Shown here: piece by piece, positions 45,311-59,637 of the stretch
Layout of the letters: every line of letters starts with the position of its first letter
Position numbering within the stretch: position 1 is the first letter of the stretch
NCBI GenBank assembly: GCA_036971715.1
Contig: JAVHJL010000001.1
Coordinates: forward strand, 1,364,001 to 1,428,000
Source: Arthrobotrys musiformis
Taxonomy: Eukaryota; Ascomycota; Orbiliomycetes; Orbiliales; Orbiliaceae
Direction of reading: 5' to 3'
DNA length: 64,000 nt
Made by a program: the position numbers and the translations under genes
Notes under the pieces: generated by a model
What the model was told of the DNA's origin: nothing
Seen by the model: only the letters and a program-made list of their open reading frames with translations
Databases searched by the model: none

Positions 45311-48300
45311 ATGGCATCAAACGGCGGGATGGACAATACGGCCGATGCCGATACCTATCGGCCTTTACAGACCTCGACGGTCTCTCTGGATGTCAATAAA
45401 CTCCAATCCCTTCCGAACGAGCAGAAGGAGCTATACCTCCTATCTTACCTAGCCGATCTTAAGAGGCTTGTACTCTCCTTCGACAAGGATGGAGCGACGT
45501 CACATCAATTCTTCGTCAAGAAGGAAATATTTAAAATCTTAAACTTGAGCGCCCCGGCGCCGGCGAAGGTTACACGAGATATTACTGGGGTGTGTCTGGC
45601 CGAGACGTTTGGACGTGGAGACCGCAAGTTGCTGTTCGAGAGCATTAATGAGTTGAATGCGATGCTATCCGGGGGCGGTAAAGCGGATAAAGATGTGAAA
45701 ATTCGGCAGTACGTTTTCCCTAGACAGCGATTGTAGTCTGTGGCCTTTTCGTAAAGTTTACGCTGCTGACTGGTATGCTGTCGTTAGTGCTGCGGTTCAT
45801 TGTCTGGGTGAGGTCTTCAGGACGGCAGGTGATAGCGTAAGTTCTTGCCTGTGGAGATACTCCACTTCAAAACAATCAAGTTTTGACCCCGTATCTCACA
45901 TAGACATCTTGTGACAGGCTTTGTCACTTTCGTCGCTATCGTGTAGCTCTCTGTTAAAGCAGTACAAACTCGCTCAGAATGTAAGTTTCCTTCCTCCTGG
46001 ATGAATTGTGAGATATGTCCGTCTGACTGCTCCCAACTACGGAAATTTAGCATGCCGGGCTACGAGCGTCATGTTTTGTCGCACTTTCCAAGGTTGTGAA
46101 AATGCTCGGGCCTTCACTGGACGAGACTATCGCCCGGGACATTTGGAAACAAGCTCGAAGTGCTATTTCATCAGAGAAATCGCATGTGGTACTTGTGGGC
46201 GCTTTAAAGGTCAGTTATCCTCGTCGTAGAAAACAATAGCTATCCCTAACCCGTTTTCGTTATAGTGCCTTGAATCTTGCTCAAGAGAAACGGGTTACTT
46301 TGACTCCCCGAGTGACGTCGAACATGTCAAGACAGCAGTATTGAAGGTCGCAGAAGCTTCTAGTGCATCCACGCGTAAAGCTGCGGCTTCGTGTTTAGCG
46401 GCGGCTTTAGTTCGAGCATTTGGAACCATCGACGAAGTTATGGCCATGAAAGCTCCTAAGAAGACGAGCAAGAAACTCAAGAGGACGTCAACGATGCCCC
46501 AGGATGAGGATGAGATTGAACGCCCAGACACACCCTCCCAGGGAGGCTCCAGGAAATCCAACAAGTTAAAACTTACCTTGGAGGATATGCTTCGCCAACT
46601 GTCAATTATATACGTCAAACATTCCACGAACTCGAAGGTTCGGACCACACTGGCTCTTACTTATGAAAATATATTCCTCAGGCTTGGATCCCCAATCGTG
46701 GAAGCCAACTATGGCCGTATCGCCCACCATTTCTTTGCCGAGATATTATCGCACGCGGGGCTGGTCCTCAACAGATTCAGGCTACTGGCTGCAAAGCGAC
46801 ATGTCAGGTTTCTCCTCGAGAGAGTCATCGGCGAACAATTGCTGGGCGAAAGTGGTCAATTGGCAGCGACGCGATACCTATGCAACGATGTATTGAAAAA
46901 CTACCCGCAAGTTATTAAGGAGAGGCCTGAGCCGACGAAGTACGCCCTAGGCGCCGCTCTCACGGCTCTCACATCATTAATACGGACTCTGGAGTCAACG
47001 GTTTCAAGTCTTCAGGATATAATAAGGGAGGGCCTCTTGCAGACTTTACAACATCCCAGCTATACGGTCCAAGTTAGCACCGCGTGGTGCCTGCGATCAT
47101 TCGTCACCACGGTCCCTTCTCAGCTTCTTCCGATCATCACTATCTGTATGAATAATGTCAACAGAGAGCTTGGATTGTTGGCTTCAAAACGGGCAACGGG
47201 AGAGTCCTTCAGAAAGAGCATTAGTTTTGCAAACGCCATGGCGGCCATTATCAGCACTACTCCGCTGCAACCGCTGTACGGTTCAATTGATGTTACTTCC
47301 AGAATTTTGAACTTGGCCACCTCTCTTTTGAAGAGCAGCGGGGACTCAGATCTTAGGACCTCAAGTACACAAATCCAGGTTGCGTGGATCTTAATCGGTG
47401 GTCTCATGTCGCTTGGCCCTAATTTTGTCAAGATCCATTTATCACAATTACTTTTGCTATGGAAGAATGCTCTACCAAAGCCGCTTGCAAAAGACTCGCT
47501 ACACGATAGAGGTCTCCTGGAACTCAGCTTTCTGGCCCATGTTAGAGAGTGCGCACTAGGCTCTATCCTCTGTTTCTTGCAATTCAATGCGAGGTTGGTC
47601 ACAACAGATGTCGGAAAGCGAATAGCTGCAATGCTGCAAAACTCGTCGCACTTCTTGAATACCTTGCCGGAAAGGAAGCAGACGGATGACATTTCTCAAA
47701 AACTCACGCCTTCGCTTAATCTCCTCGACCTGGACCTTATGGTCCGCCGGCGTATATTCCAATGCTATATCCGACTCGTCAAAGTTGCACAGGGTGAAGC
47801 CCTCCAAGGAAATCTTATGACCGTAGTGGCTAGTTTCTTTGCGGATCCGGATAAATATACACCGAGTAGTTTGAGTACTCAAATTCAGAACGCAAGCGGT
47901 GCATTTGACGGCCTATGGGATGTGTCCGATGGCTATGCATATGGTGTGTGTAGTTTGATACATGGTCTCGATGTGGATACTTATGCTTGGGAGAAGCTGG
48001 GGAAGGATTCCAGTGAATCATCTGGGTATAAGCATTGGACATCCAGGAGTTCAGTTTCATCCCAGATCGATAGAATGGTAAGCTTTTATCAATGTCAGTA
48101 TCCATGGATATTACTAATTTGCGGCAGCTTAATGAACCCGTTCCGGGGGGTCTTGAACACGATTCTGTCTGTTTATACACAGTCCCCTTGGGCGACTTAC
48201 CCAATCCAGCTCCTCCGGCGACAGAAGTCGTCAACACCGCGATAGATCTCTTCATACTGTTGCTACCATTCCAACCGCCAAAAGTCCAGGAGAGTATATT

Positions 48301-51300
48301 GGAGCAAACGACGAATTTCCTAGCTTCTGGTAACCTAGCTCGGGATCCAGGTCGCAAAGCTGCAATCACTGTCAACATTGCCGTTGCCCTTTTGGGTGTA
48401 CTGAAGCTTGTTCAAATGGAGAATCAGCAGGCACAGGTTAGTTTTCGCCAATCCAATGTTCTAAAGATCATCCAAGGCCTTCTCAATGGGTTTTTGCTTG
48501 ACTCAGACCCGTTTGTGCGGAATATTGCAGCAGAGGCGATCGGTCGACTATGCAACATCGGTGGTAATATCTTTACGGGTACTCAGATCAAGCATTTGAT
48601 CGATACCGTAGTGGCAAACCGAGACCCTAACGCTCGCGCTGGTTGTGCTGTCGCTATGGGTTGCGTTCAGACTCACGTTGGAGGCATGGCCGCAAATCTT
48701 CACTTGAAGACCATCTTGGGTATTTTGATGTCGCTCGCAAATGACCCTCACCCGATCGTGCACTTCTGGTCACTTGATGGCATGGCGAGAACAATTGACG
48801 CAGGAGGCTTGACGTTTTCCGGGTATGTGGGAAGTACACTCGGGATGATTGCGCAGGTGTACGTTTCAGATACCCACAACGAAGAGGTCGGAGCAATCGT
48901 CAATGGCAACCTTGAGGACGAGCTATATACAACAGCAGTACTCGCGCGATGCTGCGACTCACTAGTGGGAGTACTTGGACCGGATCTTATGGAACTCACC
49001 AAGCCTCGAGAGCTTATGCTTACGCTTCTGGGCCAGTTCTACTCTGACACCAGCGTGACGGTGAAAATCGGGGCACTTAGAGCGTATGAGCAATTCGCGA
49101 TATACGCCACTTCTGCGCTAGATTTGAAAGAGTATACAACTCGACTGCAAAGTCTTTTACACAGCCCGGATTTGGAACTTCAGGAGGTTGCTATCGATGG
49201 GCTATACCAACTGATGAAATCTGACGCTCAGAGGATCGTGGAGATTGCGGATTCCGGGTTGACGGAAAGGCTATGGGAGTTGATCGATGACCGCCCGCAT
49301 TATGAACAGGTAAAGAACTTGTTCAAGAACTGGGTGGCGCAGTTGACTACCCTCACGGCTGGAGATTGGGTCACCAGGTGCCAAAATGTGATGGCCACAA
49401 TGAGGAGCAGGGCCGCTGTGGATCCTGACGCCAGAAAATCGCAAGGTGGGGGTGGCATCGATCTTGGAGACGAGGAAGTCGCTGGTTTCGCTGCCTCCGC
49501 GCAGAACGAAGACAATTCCAACGGTGGTAATGCCGCTGGGACTAGCCAAGAGTTACTGAGATGGCAGGTCAGGACGTTCGCAATAGAGTGCTTGCTCGAT
49601 ATTCTTGCCATACTTGGAAAACAAGGCGAAGCCGGAACAGCGACCTTGCTGAGGTATATCGCTGATATTATCAAGATGGCGTTTACAGCCAGTACTGCCA
49701 ATGTTATAGCCCTTCGAATCGAGGGGTTGAAAGTTGTCAATCAGATTCTGAAGGTGTTCGGGCGGACACCCGATCCGGATTTCCCAGAGGCTATGTTACT
49801 TGAGCAGTATCAAGCACAGATTGCATCTGCTTTAACACCGGCCTTTGCTGTTGATTCCAGCCCGGAGCTAGCATCTGAGGCGTTGAATGTCTGCGCTGCA
49901 TTTATTTCGACGGGTATTGTGCAAGATATCGACCGTATGGGCCGTATTCTGAAGCTTTTGACAACGGCGCTAGAGGCGTTTTCGAGTAAGCATAACTAGT
50001 CTAACGATTCCCAATCGCCAATACTAACTTGAATACACTACAGACGATACTGAGAATGCATCCATCGGTGATCTTCGAGGTCTCTCATATAATGCCCAGG
50101 TCATGGTTAAAATGTCCCTTCTTTCAGCATGGGCGGAACTACAAGTCGCTAGTTTACAACAAGAATACCTCGTTGATGTTGTAAAACCACACATCGTCGT
50201 GTTGGCGCCTCTGTGGCTTGCTTCGTTGAGGGAGTTCGCAAGACTTAGATTTGAGCCGGATATTTCTATGAACGCCGGTGGGTCTGGTAGTATTACTGGA
50301 TCGCTGGATGTGGTTTATTCGTCGTTGAATAGGGATGTTTTGCTCAAGGTTCGTCAATTTATGATAAGAATATACGCACACTCATAATTATGATTGACTG
50401 ACGGACTTTATAGTTCTACCAAGATTCATGGCTTGATCTTGTGGATGCAATCGCAAGCCTTATCGAACAGGACAGCGAATTCGTCTTCGATGCTTTGGAC
50501 GGTAAATCAGCATCTGCTCCGCAAAGCCATATCGACAAACATGGAATAAACTATAGAGACGAACCCGTCGCTTTCTTCTTCGTCCTCTTTGGAATCGCAT
50601 TCGAAGCTCTAGTAGGACGTCCCGGTGGTTCTGAGATTCTTGCTACAAAAGAACAGATATTGGAAGTTCTCCAAGCCTTGAAGAAAATATTACACCCCGC
50701 TGTCTCTGGCCATGCTATCTATCAAGAAGCGATATTTACGGAAACCATCGATCTTTTGGATAGACTTGTCCTCACCGAGGGGCTTCCTATCCAATTAGCC
50801 GTCGTGGAGATCGCTCGAGGGCTATGCATTTCGCATCCATCGGCCAGGCAGAATAGTAATGCGAAGGGAGACAGTCTTTCCGACGACATTAATCAAATGT
50901 TCGAGCTTACCAGGCTTGTTACTCTCGTCATTGCCAATCAGCTACCAAACTTGAATGATCATTCGAAGACAGGTATGTTCCCTTTCCACAAAACTGAAAA
51001 CCACGAAGTTAAAACTAAAACAAACGTAATATAACAGTTCGAGGCCCGCTATCGGATGAAGCCGTCAATGTGATCAGAGCCTCTCTAGACGCATTGGTAG
51101 ATACAGCAGAAGTATTCCCTGCAGTCATAAGAATGGACTTGTACGCCTGCATACTCCATATCTTCTCAAGTAACCCCCCCCTTCTTCTCAGAATACATAC
51201 ATACATACATACTAACCACCCCACCAGCCGTCTTCGCAACCGGCGCCTGTCAAATCGCCGTTGCCCCAAAGGCCCTCCCGATCTTCAAACGCTTCATCCA

Positions 51301-52098
51301 ACTAATAACCCGCAAATCCTCCACCCCCGAGGATCCAACGCTAATAACCCAACTCCGCGTCGCCCTCTCCCAATTAACACACGTAGCCGAGACCGCCAGC
51401 CGCAGGGACACAGAAGCATCAATGATCTGTCTCCGCAACTGTCTCCTCGCCTTCGTGATCCTGATCCACTCAGGCGTAAACATGATCCCGGCCAACGACG
51501 AGCTACTCACCCGTGTCTGCGACGCATTCGTAGATGGTCTCCGCGATACCATCACCGTTAAAACGGCCATATCGTGCTGTAGAAGCGTACTAATGTACCA
51601 GCCCAAAAACGGGAGTGATATGGAACTCGTTAAGATCCTATTACCTAGATTATTAAGCTACGTCGGCAGCGATGCGAAGGAGGTGGAGGGGAGTAAGAAT
51701 GCGGTTATGGTCGTCATCAACGGGTTCGTTAACACCCTGAATGAAGAGCAGAGTAAGCCCACCCCCTTCAACATACCCAAATACAAATACAAATACTAAC
51801 CTAAGAAGAACAAACCCTCCTCCCGCTATTGATCCAAACCCTCCTCCGCCGTCTAGCTCTAACCTCCAAACGCGATCCCGACCACATCGACGGAATCCAA
51901 CGGGAAACCGCAGCCCGGCTGATGGAATTAATCTCAATCAACCAAATGCTATTCAAAGAAATACTACTAAGGTTGAATCAAGAGCAGAAACAACTACTGG
52001 AGGAGACGCTAAGGGCAGGTGTGAGGGCCGGCCAGGAGGGTGGTAGGGATACAGAGACTCACGCGGCGCCAAAGATCGCGCTTAAGATGAATTTCTAG
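45311..52098 (+). CDS. LAA1: LAA1/HEATR5 HEAT-repeat trafficking protein
   Basis: Large HEAT-repeat partner of the AP-1 clathrin adaptor (LAA1 in yeast, HEATR5 in animals), acting at the trans-Golgi and endosomes. Eleven exons: 45311-45708, 45788-45836, 45918-45980, 46051-46209, 46266-48077, 48128-49985, 50044-50348, 50414-50972, 51038-51169, 51228-51752 and 51806-52098. All join in frame to 2050 residues, the normal family size of about 2000-2070. The N-terminus has LPNEQKELYLLSYLADLKRL. The central section has the conserved RNIAAEAIGRLCNIGG, RAGCAVAMGCVQTHVGGMA and HFWSLDGMARTIDAGGLTFS. Then WVTRCQNVMATMRSRAA and the basal HEAT array follow. The first four exons are small and the central two are about 1.8 kb each. 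It has no catalytic residues; it is a scaffold. Confidence 0.93.
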
Positions 52099-53155
52099 CG
52101 ATATTTCTTTAATTTTTGGAAATCCTGTTAATATTTAGAGTAACCCTACCTATTCGAAAGAAAGGTGTATGGTTAAGGTAGGTAGATAGGTAGTATACGC
52201 ATCATCATTTCCGCAAGCAAAGCAATTTATATCTAGCGTCTGGCAATATATACGCACTTACAGACCTCAAATCCAATGAGCTCGAGCATGCAAAAGTAAA
52301 TTCTAGCGCTTAGTTACTCGTAGATACCGAGAATAACAAAAATGGAACAAACCATCGACACAAGTGGTTTATCAATTTAAAACCCCCGGGGAAACATAAA
52401 ACCAATAATTTAAATTACAAAAGCTAAGGGTACCAAATACACACCTACCTCATCGATCAACTGTCAGGTAGGGTATATATCAGGTAACGAATATAAAAAA
52501 AAGGAAAAGAAGGAAAGTCGAAAAAGGTGGAAATAAAAATCGAAATCCCGAGGAAAATGCCATTCTGAATGCCGAGAATATGCAACTATCAACAAAGAAG
52601 AGAAGAAAGACGAGGACAAAAAATCGGAAAAGGAGGTGTAAAGTAGAGGTTGTCTATAACCTCAAGAACTAGACATAACCGCATTTCCCATTAAGAAAAA
52701 GAAAGAAGAAATAAAATAACAAACTAGAACGCCCGTCGCCAGAGGATGTCACAGAATGGGGAAAAAAGAGGTGATCTGTGACACAATTAAGTGGTTGGGT
52801 AAAGTAACATCCACAATCATCATGGATGCCACAGAGGTTTAACAAAAAAAACAGCATGCAGTAAACATGGGGAAAAAAGGAAACAGGAAAAGCTCAGAAT
52901 ATCTACAATCCCCAGAAAGTCGTGAACCAATTTCCATTTCCCAGAAAAAAACAGTAAAAAAGAAAGACGGCCACGACCCTCAAGCTGACACCGCTCATCC
53001 GGAGCGAAAGAACCAGGTAGGTTTGGAACCCCCTCCCCAAAGGTAAAAAAGAAAAAAGGGAAAGAGGAATCAATATTTACTAGAAGGGAAGTAGGGTTCA
53101 AAAGAAAATGATGTGATTAAAAAACTGCTATCGTTGTCGTTTCCCCTTCATTCGT
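52099..53155. other. Convergent intergenic region LAA1 / formin
   Basis: About 1 kb of 3' flanks, rich in A and GA on the plus strand, hence T/C-rich on the formin sense strand. No gene is seen; frames on the minus strand are low-complexity. Confidence 0.45.
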
Positions 53156-56100
53156 TCACGCTTCCTCCGGCGGTGGTGATATTATCGTTGTCGGCGTTGG
53201 GACTCGTTCACTTGTGACGGCTTCCTCATTTGACGGCTCATCCGCTGCGGCAGCCTTCATACCTGCTAGCATTGCTCGTGCATCCAAGGTACCCATGGGT
53301 GACGTATTACTTTCACCGTTAGCATCTGTGGACGAACCCTTCGTTGCTCTGGCTCTTCGTTCCCTCCTAGAACGCCTATCTGTCTCTGCTGTACTTGCTC
53401 GCCTTACTCGTGCCCCAGTGGGCTCACCGTCTGCATCAACATCACTACCAGCGGCGTCGGGGCGCAATGCACGAAGCATGGCAGCAGCCTTCGACCCTGC
53501 GTCATCAACCGGAGGAGATACTGTTGGTGTTGCCGGTGTAGGAGTACCGTTTGTGGCAGCTTCGGGCGCAGGGGTACCATTGGTTTCACTGATCACCTTC
53601 AAGGAGGCCATCGGATCCGCCTTCTCAACAGTAGGAGTAATGGCACCTTCGGACGCTTCCTCACCATCCGTTACGCCACTAAGCGAATTGTTGGACGCCA
53701 TACGTCGGATCGCATGGTTAGAGCGTAATCGTGCCCGTCGGCGTGCTTCCTTCTTGTCCTTCACCTCAGGGGCGGCTGCGCGTAGTCGCTCTAGCAGCGA
53801 ATCCATAGCACCATTGGCAGTAGGCGACGGAGGTGGTCCAGTGGCAGCAGCCAACTTGTCTTTGGCGGCTTTGGCACTCTTCTGCTTGAAGCGTTTCTCA
53901 TAATCCGCCTTCTTCTTCTCGTTATCCATGTTGTTCTTGCGTGCTTGCTAAAATTCGGAAAAAAAATCAGTTAGCTGATGATTGTCGAAGAAAAATAGCA
54001 GGTAAAGAGCATACCTCATATTCCTTAAGGAAGTTAACGATCTTAGGGAAGAATGTAGTCTTGGACTGTTCATCCTTGGGGTCTTCTCCGAACACCCTCA
54101 GGAGCTTATCATAGGTTTCACCCATATTGTCCAACTGAGCTTTGAGATAGACAGCCTTATCACGAGCATCTGGCATGACCGGGTGGACGATACGCAAGAC
54201 TCTGTCATCAGGGTGGAACTTCTTAGGTTCACTGAGCTTGCCACTATCGATTTGTCGTTGGACAAGTTCAATTTCCTTGATAAAGCTGTTACAGTCGGTT
54301 TGAATTTGATCGATGTTCACTAAAAAATTACGTGTTAGTACACCGAAGAAAAAAAGGAAGGGAAGCCAAAATATTCACCTCTAGTAACTTTAAAACAAGG
54401 CGCAAGATCTTCAAGGATGGTATCGAATTGCGGGAAATGCTTTCGCACAGTGTTTTCGACCAAATCCAAGAACGTGGTTTGATTGGTTGCATCCTTGGTC
54501 ATCGACAAACGAGCGAGCGAGCCGAGCTTGAAGCCATTTGTGAATTTCGTGGAAGGGTTCATGTAGTTCATCAATTCCAAAATAAGCTATCCCACAACGT
54601 TAGCACCGCTCTCACCCTAAAAACGAAATCCAAAGATCAAAAACAATTACTTACTTCCAAGATACTCTTGAAGCTGTTGCAACCCTTGACGGCATCAGCA
54701 GCCTCGATGACCTGATCAAGTTTTCCAACAAGATCGTTGTAATCGTTCTCCAAGTTACGCGTAAGATTCAAGGCCTTCATTCTGTACAACCAGTAATGGC
54801 TGCAATTGTAGAACGTCTCCAAATAAATCTGATCTTCTCGAGCGAGCTCATTAGGATCGCTGTCACGAGTATTTGGGTCGACATCCGGCCTCTTCCAATC
54901 AGTGGAGTACGGCAGCAGCTGCTTGAGGACGAGGGTTGGAACGGTGCAGAGATCCTCAATCTGGAAGAACTCCATGACTGCATCATCGCTGATTATTTGC
55001 TTGTCACACTGCATAATCCTCTTGACCAACTCCTCCACAGAATTCGAGTTATATTTGCTGAGCGCGATTTCTATCCTCCAAGTTAGTACTACTCATCCAA
55101 CCAAAACCTAACTGAAAGATACTTACGAAGCTTCTTTGTAACATCGCTGCCGATGAACGACTTCTTCTCCTTCTTCTTAGCTCCACCGCCACCGCCTAGG
55201 ATCTTGGCTTCCTTCAGATAGAAATTCTTCTCCAGAACATCCCAGATACCCTTCTCTCCAAGCTCGACGTAGAGACCCTCTCTTTCAGCCTTCGCATCAG
55301 CCCAGAATGTGTAGTCGATACCATCAAGTTTTTCAGAATGGATTGGCTTAAGCTTCTTACGAGGCCGCGCTGCAGTAACGATAAGTTGAGGTGCTGCAAC
55401 CTTTGCGCCTGGAGGACCCTTGGCACCTGGAATTGGAGGAGCGCCTGGGAAAGGTGGAGGAGGTGGAGGAGTAGGACCAGCGCCACCCCAACCAGGTGGA
55501 GGAGGTGGAGGAGGTGGGCCTCCCCCGAACCCAGGCAAACCAGGAGGTGGTGGAGGAGGTGGAGGACCACCACCAAAACCGGGAAGACCAGGAGGTGGAG
55601 GAGGTGGTGGGCCGCCACCAAATCCAGGAAGACCGGGAGGTGGAGGTGGAGGTGGACCGCCTCCAAAGCCGGGCAAGCCAGGAGGAGGTGGTGGTGGTGG
55701 ACCTCCCCCGAAGCCGGGAAGACCTGGGGGTGGTGGAGGCGGAGGGCCACCTCCGAAACCAGGCAATCCAGGTGGCGGAGGCGGTGGTGGGCCTCCGAAT
55801 CCAGGTAGACCAGGTGGTGGAGGCGGTGGTGGACCTCCCCCGAAGCCAGGTAGCGACGGTGGAGGCGGTGGAGGCGGTCCTCCAAATCCAGGTAGCATTG
55901 GTGCAGCAGGGGCGTCCTTGAATCCGAGCATACCGGGTGGGGGTGGGGGCGGAGGAGGCGGAGGAGGCCCGCCAGCTGGGAATCCGAGGCCACCACCGGG
56001 AGGAGGGGGTGGAGGTGGTGGTGGGGGGCCTCCAAAACCGCCTGCCGGCTTATCAGCCGCCTTCTCATCCTTATTGGTACCGTCGACACCCGCATCATCA

Positions 56101-59100
56101 CCACCCGCAGGATGTCCAACCTTTCCGTCTTTCGCAATCGGTCGCTTCCCGACTGAGACAATCCTAGGCATCTCATAAACAACGGGTGAACCATCATCGG
56201 CATCACTCGACGCTCCGGCGTCAGCATCAGTAGGACTAAGCAATGGCCTGTTCTTCTTGCCACCTCGTCCGACGACACTACCGCGCTTGAGGGGCCGACT
56301 AACAGCACCGAAACCTGCATGATCTTCGTTAAGGCTCGAGAGATGTCGAAGTTCAACCTCCTTAGCCTCACGTTGTAGCTGGTCCATACGCTCACGCACA
56401 CGTCTGAGGTCATCGCTCGGTTCAACTTCCTTCCACGCTTTACCCTCGAGTTTGAATTCCGTCTTCTTGCGTTCCAACTGTAGCTCGAGTCTCTGCATAA
56501 GAGCCTCGCGGTCCAGTATTCCTTGCTTTTTGGCAGATTCAATGTCCTCGCTAACCCGTGACGAGACCTTTCTCTGGACACCGCCACCGAAAGCTTCACC
56601 ACCTTGAAGACCAGCCGTACCTTGGGAAATATTCCGCTTAGCAGTCCGCGAACTCTCACGATCGTTGGCGTCCCGGAGCATAAGATACAGTTCTCTAGTT
56701 TCCAACTCATTGCGCTGTAGCTGTTGCATATGAGCTCGCTGTAGATCTTCGAATTCCGCCTTGAGACTGTCGTTCTGCCTCTGCGTGATAAGAATGATCT
56801 TCTCTTGCTCCTTGATCTTTTTCTGCAGCTTAGCAATAAGACCGTCTGACCCAGCTTCGAGCTTCTGTGCCATATCATCGCGTTCAGCGATAGCACTTTC
56901 AGCAAGCTGCTTGGCATCAGCCGCCGCCTCTTGGGCAAGCTGAGCTTCTTGATCGGTATGTAACTTGTCAAGAAGAGCCTGCACTGAGAAGTTCAGAGAC
57001 GACTTTAGATCCATATCAGGGGACCGCCGGTCCATAACAACATATGACAACATAGAGTTGATAAGTTGAAATATCCTCTGCGTATCTCCCGGGTCATTAT
57101 CCTTCGCGAGCAGCATGTTTTGCATTGCACTGACAAAAAAGTCGTGTGCTTCTCCTTCCCCTCCAATCCGTTTCTGAATAGCTTCCGCAATCTGAACCGG
57201 ATCGTTCATATCCTTCACCGCAGGAGGCGCATTGGATTCATCATCTTCACCTCCCAATGAGCTATCGGCGGGTCGGATGCTGTCCCGGTCGAGATAATCC
57301 TCCATATCAATGGCCGCATCTTCTTCGTACTTTTCGATTTGCTTGTCGATAAGTTCGTAGTTGAAGCCTCGCATTTTCTTCATCACACGCCCGAGCCCAC
57401 ATGCTTTGAATTGCGATCTCGTATGGATCCTCGACGCAATGTCTTCTGCTCCACTAGCCAGGACATTGATGAGGAACAACGTACTCAGGGCGTATTCCAT
57501 CAACAAGTTCTCCATGCCGACTCCACCGCTCCGGACTTCCTCAGATGCGCCCACCATACTGCCCATCTTCCCTCGTCCATCGATCGTAACTTCCACAATT
57601 CTCATCCACTCGTCAAACCTCCCCATCTCCGCCGGTTTCGACGCCTTGATCTGATCCATCGCTTGCAACACCCGTGTGTGTCCATTTGGCTTATCCCAAT
57701 GGCAAAGGAAGGTCAGAACTTCGGAAACGAGCTTTCGAGTCGGCAGTCGTGGAGATATTAACGAGGCCGTGACTGCTAGAATGCAGGATTGATGTCGGAG
57801 AGCGTCGTCTGCGCCATACTTGTTGTTCATCAACGATTTCAAACATTTTACGAGGTCGTATTCCTTGTCGAGATCCACCTTCTTATCGTGATTGATTCGG
57901 GAGAGCACTTCGGTCAAAGCAACTTGACCTTGGGCCTCCAAAAAGTCCTTGACCCATCTGTATATTTCGTTAGAAGCTATGAAGAAGTAGTACGTTTCCG
58001 TGTAAGAGAAGGAGGGGACTTACAAAAGTGGTTGAGTACGCAAACTGACAGCTAAGCTCTGCAGCTGTTGAGGAGTAATTGGAGGTCCGCCCTGGCAGTC
58101 GCTATAGAGCTTCCGTACATACCACTGGGGACTTCCCTCATCGACAGCATCATGCCACCGTAAGCCACCGACTCCGGCTGCAACCCCTACCACACCAGCA
58201 GCCGAAAGAGCCATACTGTTGGCTTTATCTCTAGCAGCATCCCTCCGCCTTTCAGCTTCCCATTCGGACAGACGGTCCTGGTAGATCAAAGTCCACTTCT
58301 TGGACGCCGGGTACGCCTGCATCTGTCGCTTTGCCTGCTCGGGAAGATTCTTGAAGTCTCGTCGGTTCATCAAGTCGAAGAACATCTGTTCGATAACCCT
58401 CTCATCCTTTGGCTTCTCGAGGTAGAAAGACTTCGAATTGGCGACATCATGATCCTTAGCAGATTTATGGTGATAGGAGTGAGACTTGGCGGCGTTGGGG
58501 TTAGCTTGGAAGGAGAAGTTCGATCCGGGACCTCCAGGCGGCATGGACTGAGTTTGCGGGGGACCCATAAGGTTCGAGAAGTTGTAGGAACCGGGTTTAG
58601 GCATATCCTCCATACTGGCGAAGATGCTGTTTCTATAAGACCCTCCAGAGCTGTGTATGCTAGACAGGTCAGTAGAATGTCTAGGGTCGGTAGAGACGCC
58701 GGACGAGTTGACTGAAGAAATAGAAGCGTTGGGCGATCCGGAAGCTCTGTGGCCTTGGTGAAATTGTTGGTGACCGCTGGAGCTCGGCGGAGGCATGCCG
58801 GGAGATGGTTGTGGCCGGGGACCACCTGGTAGACCTGAGATCCTCGAGTATGTGCTATCTCTATCGTGACCGTCATGCCCCGACCTCGAAGGAGGCACCG
58901 ACCGTCTATCTGAGCTTTCGGATATGCTTTTCCTGGGCTCCATGTGATGTGGAGGGTCGTATCCACCGCCCAAACCAAGACTGGGATCGTAAGCTGGAAT
59001 TGTAGTAATGTTGGAGCTCACCAGGGGGGCGTTGGGAGGGGGACTGGCAGCCCTGGGAAGGGTGCTATCTCGTAGGTGAACACCATGTTTGATCGGTACG

Positions 59101-59261
59101 GGAGGAGGAGAGGTAGCTTGCATGGCAAGCCCTATCTCGGGCGGAGGAGTCTGCTTTACAAAGTTCGTGGGAGCCCCTATACTTATTGAGGGAGCAGCTT
59201 GCTGTTGCGCATGCTGCTTGCTGCCCTTGCTCCGGCCGAACAGCCTGGAGCTGGCCGACAT
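53156..59261 (-). CDS. sepA: Diaphanous-related formin (SepA/Bni1 type)
   Basis: Nucleates and elongates actin cables and the septal ring, acting at hyphal tips and septa under Rho control. Six exons: 59261-58024, 57957-55127, 55070-54655, 54586-54379, 54319-54015 and 53947-53156. They give 1929 residues. Residues 1-330 are a Ser/Pro-rich N-terminus. The GTPase-binding/FH3 region spans about 390-800 (WVKDFLEAQGQVALTEVLS, KCLKSLMNNKYGADDAL). A coiled coil lies at about 740-880. FH1 is a long polyproline tract (about 1052-1252) with repeated LPGF spacers. FH2 spans about 1279-1666 (KLDGIDYTFWADA, ELMNYMNPSTKFTNGFKLGS, TTFLDLVENTV). After it a DAD is visible, MDSLLERL at about 1714 followed by RRRARLR, predicting autoinhibition. 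Two exon joins fall inside FH2. Confidence 0.95.
55490..55870 (-). repeat. Tandem FH1 proline repeat array
   Basis: About eight imperfect units of roughly 45 bp, each coding for PGLPGFGGG plus a run of 6-8 prolines, within the formin FH1 domain. Each is a potential profilin-binding track. The opposite strand is also open for more than 250 codons (Gly/Pro) as a by-product of the composition. Confidence 0.85.
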
Positions 59262-59579
59262 GGCGACAAATCAGAAGCGAAGGTTATCCGCCGAGGGAGG
59301 AGATATAGGAGGAGATATAGGAGGGGGGTCGAGGGGGGTCGAGGATGAGGAGGGGGGAGGAGGAGGAGGTTGTCGCTGGAAGGATAATTATAAGAGGAGG
59401 AGGAAGTGTCGATGGTTCGATGGGGTGTTCGGCGAGTGCGTTTGGCTTGTTGTTGTCGAAGTCGTACGGGACGTCGTCGTTAGGACGACCACCCACACAC
59501 CCAGTTTCCAGGACAGGGCACAGCTGTCGGCCTTTTTGAGATTGAACACACTGACAACAACTGAGATTGATTTGAGATT

Positions 59580-59637
59580 GGATTTGATATTGGATTTGAT
59601 ATTGGATTCTGATATTGGTATTGGTATTGGTATTGGT
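59580..59637. repeat. GATATTGGATTT / ATTGGT simple repeat
   Basis: Degenerate 12-bp GATATTGGATTT units grade into perfect ATTGGT hexamers, in the formin 5' region. Confidence 0.6.

Noticed and set aside
55420..56178. Plus-strand open frame of 252 Gly/Pro codons
   Set aside because: Mirror image of the formin FH1 proline repeats; no independent evidence of coding.
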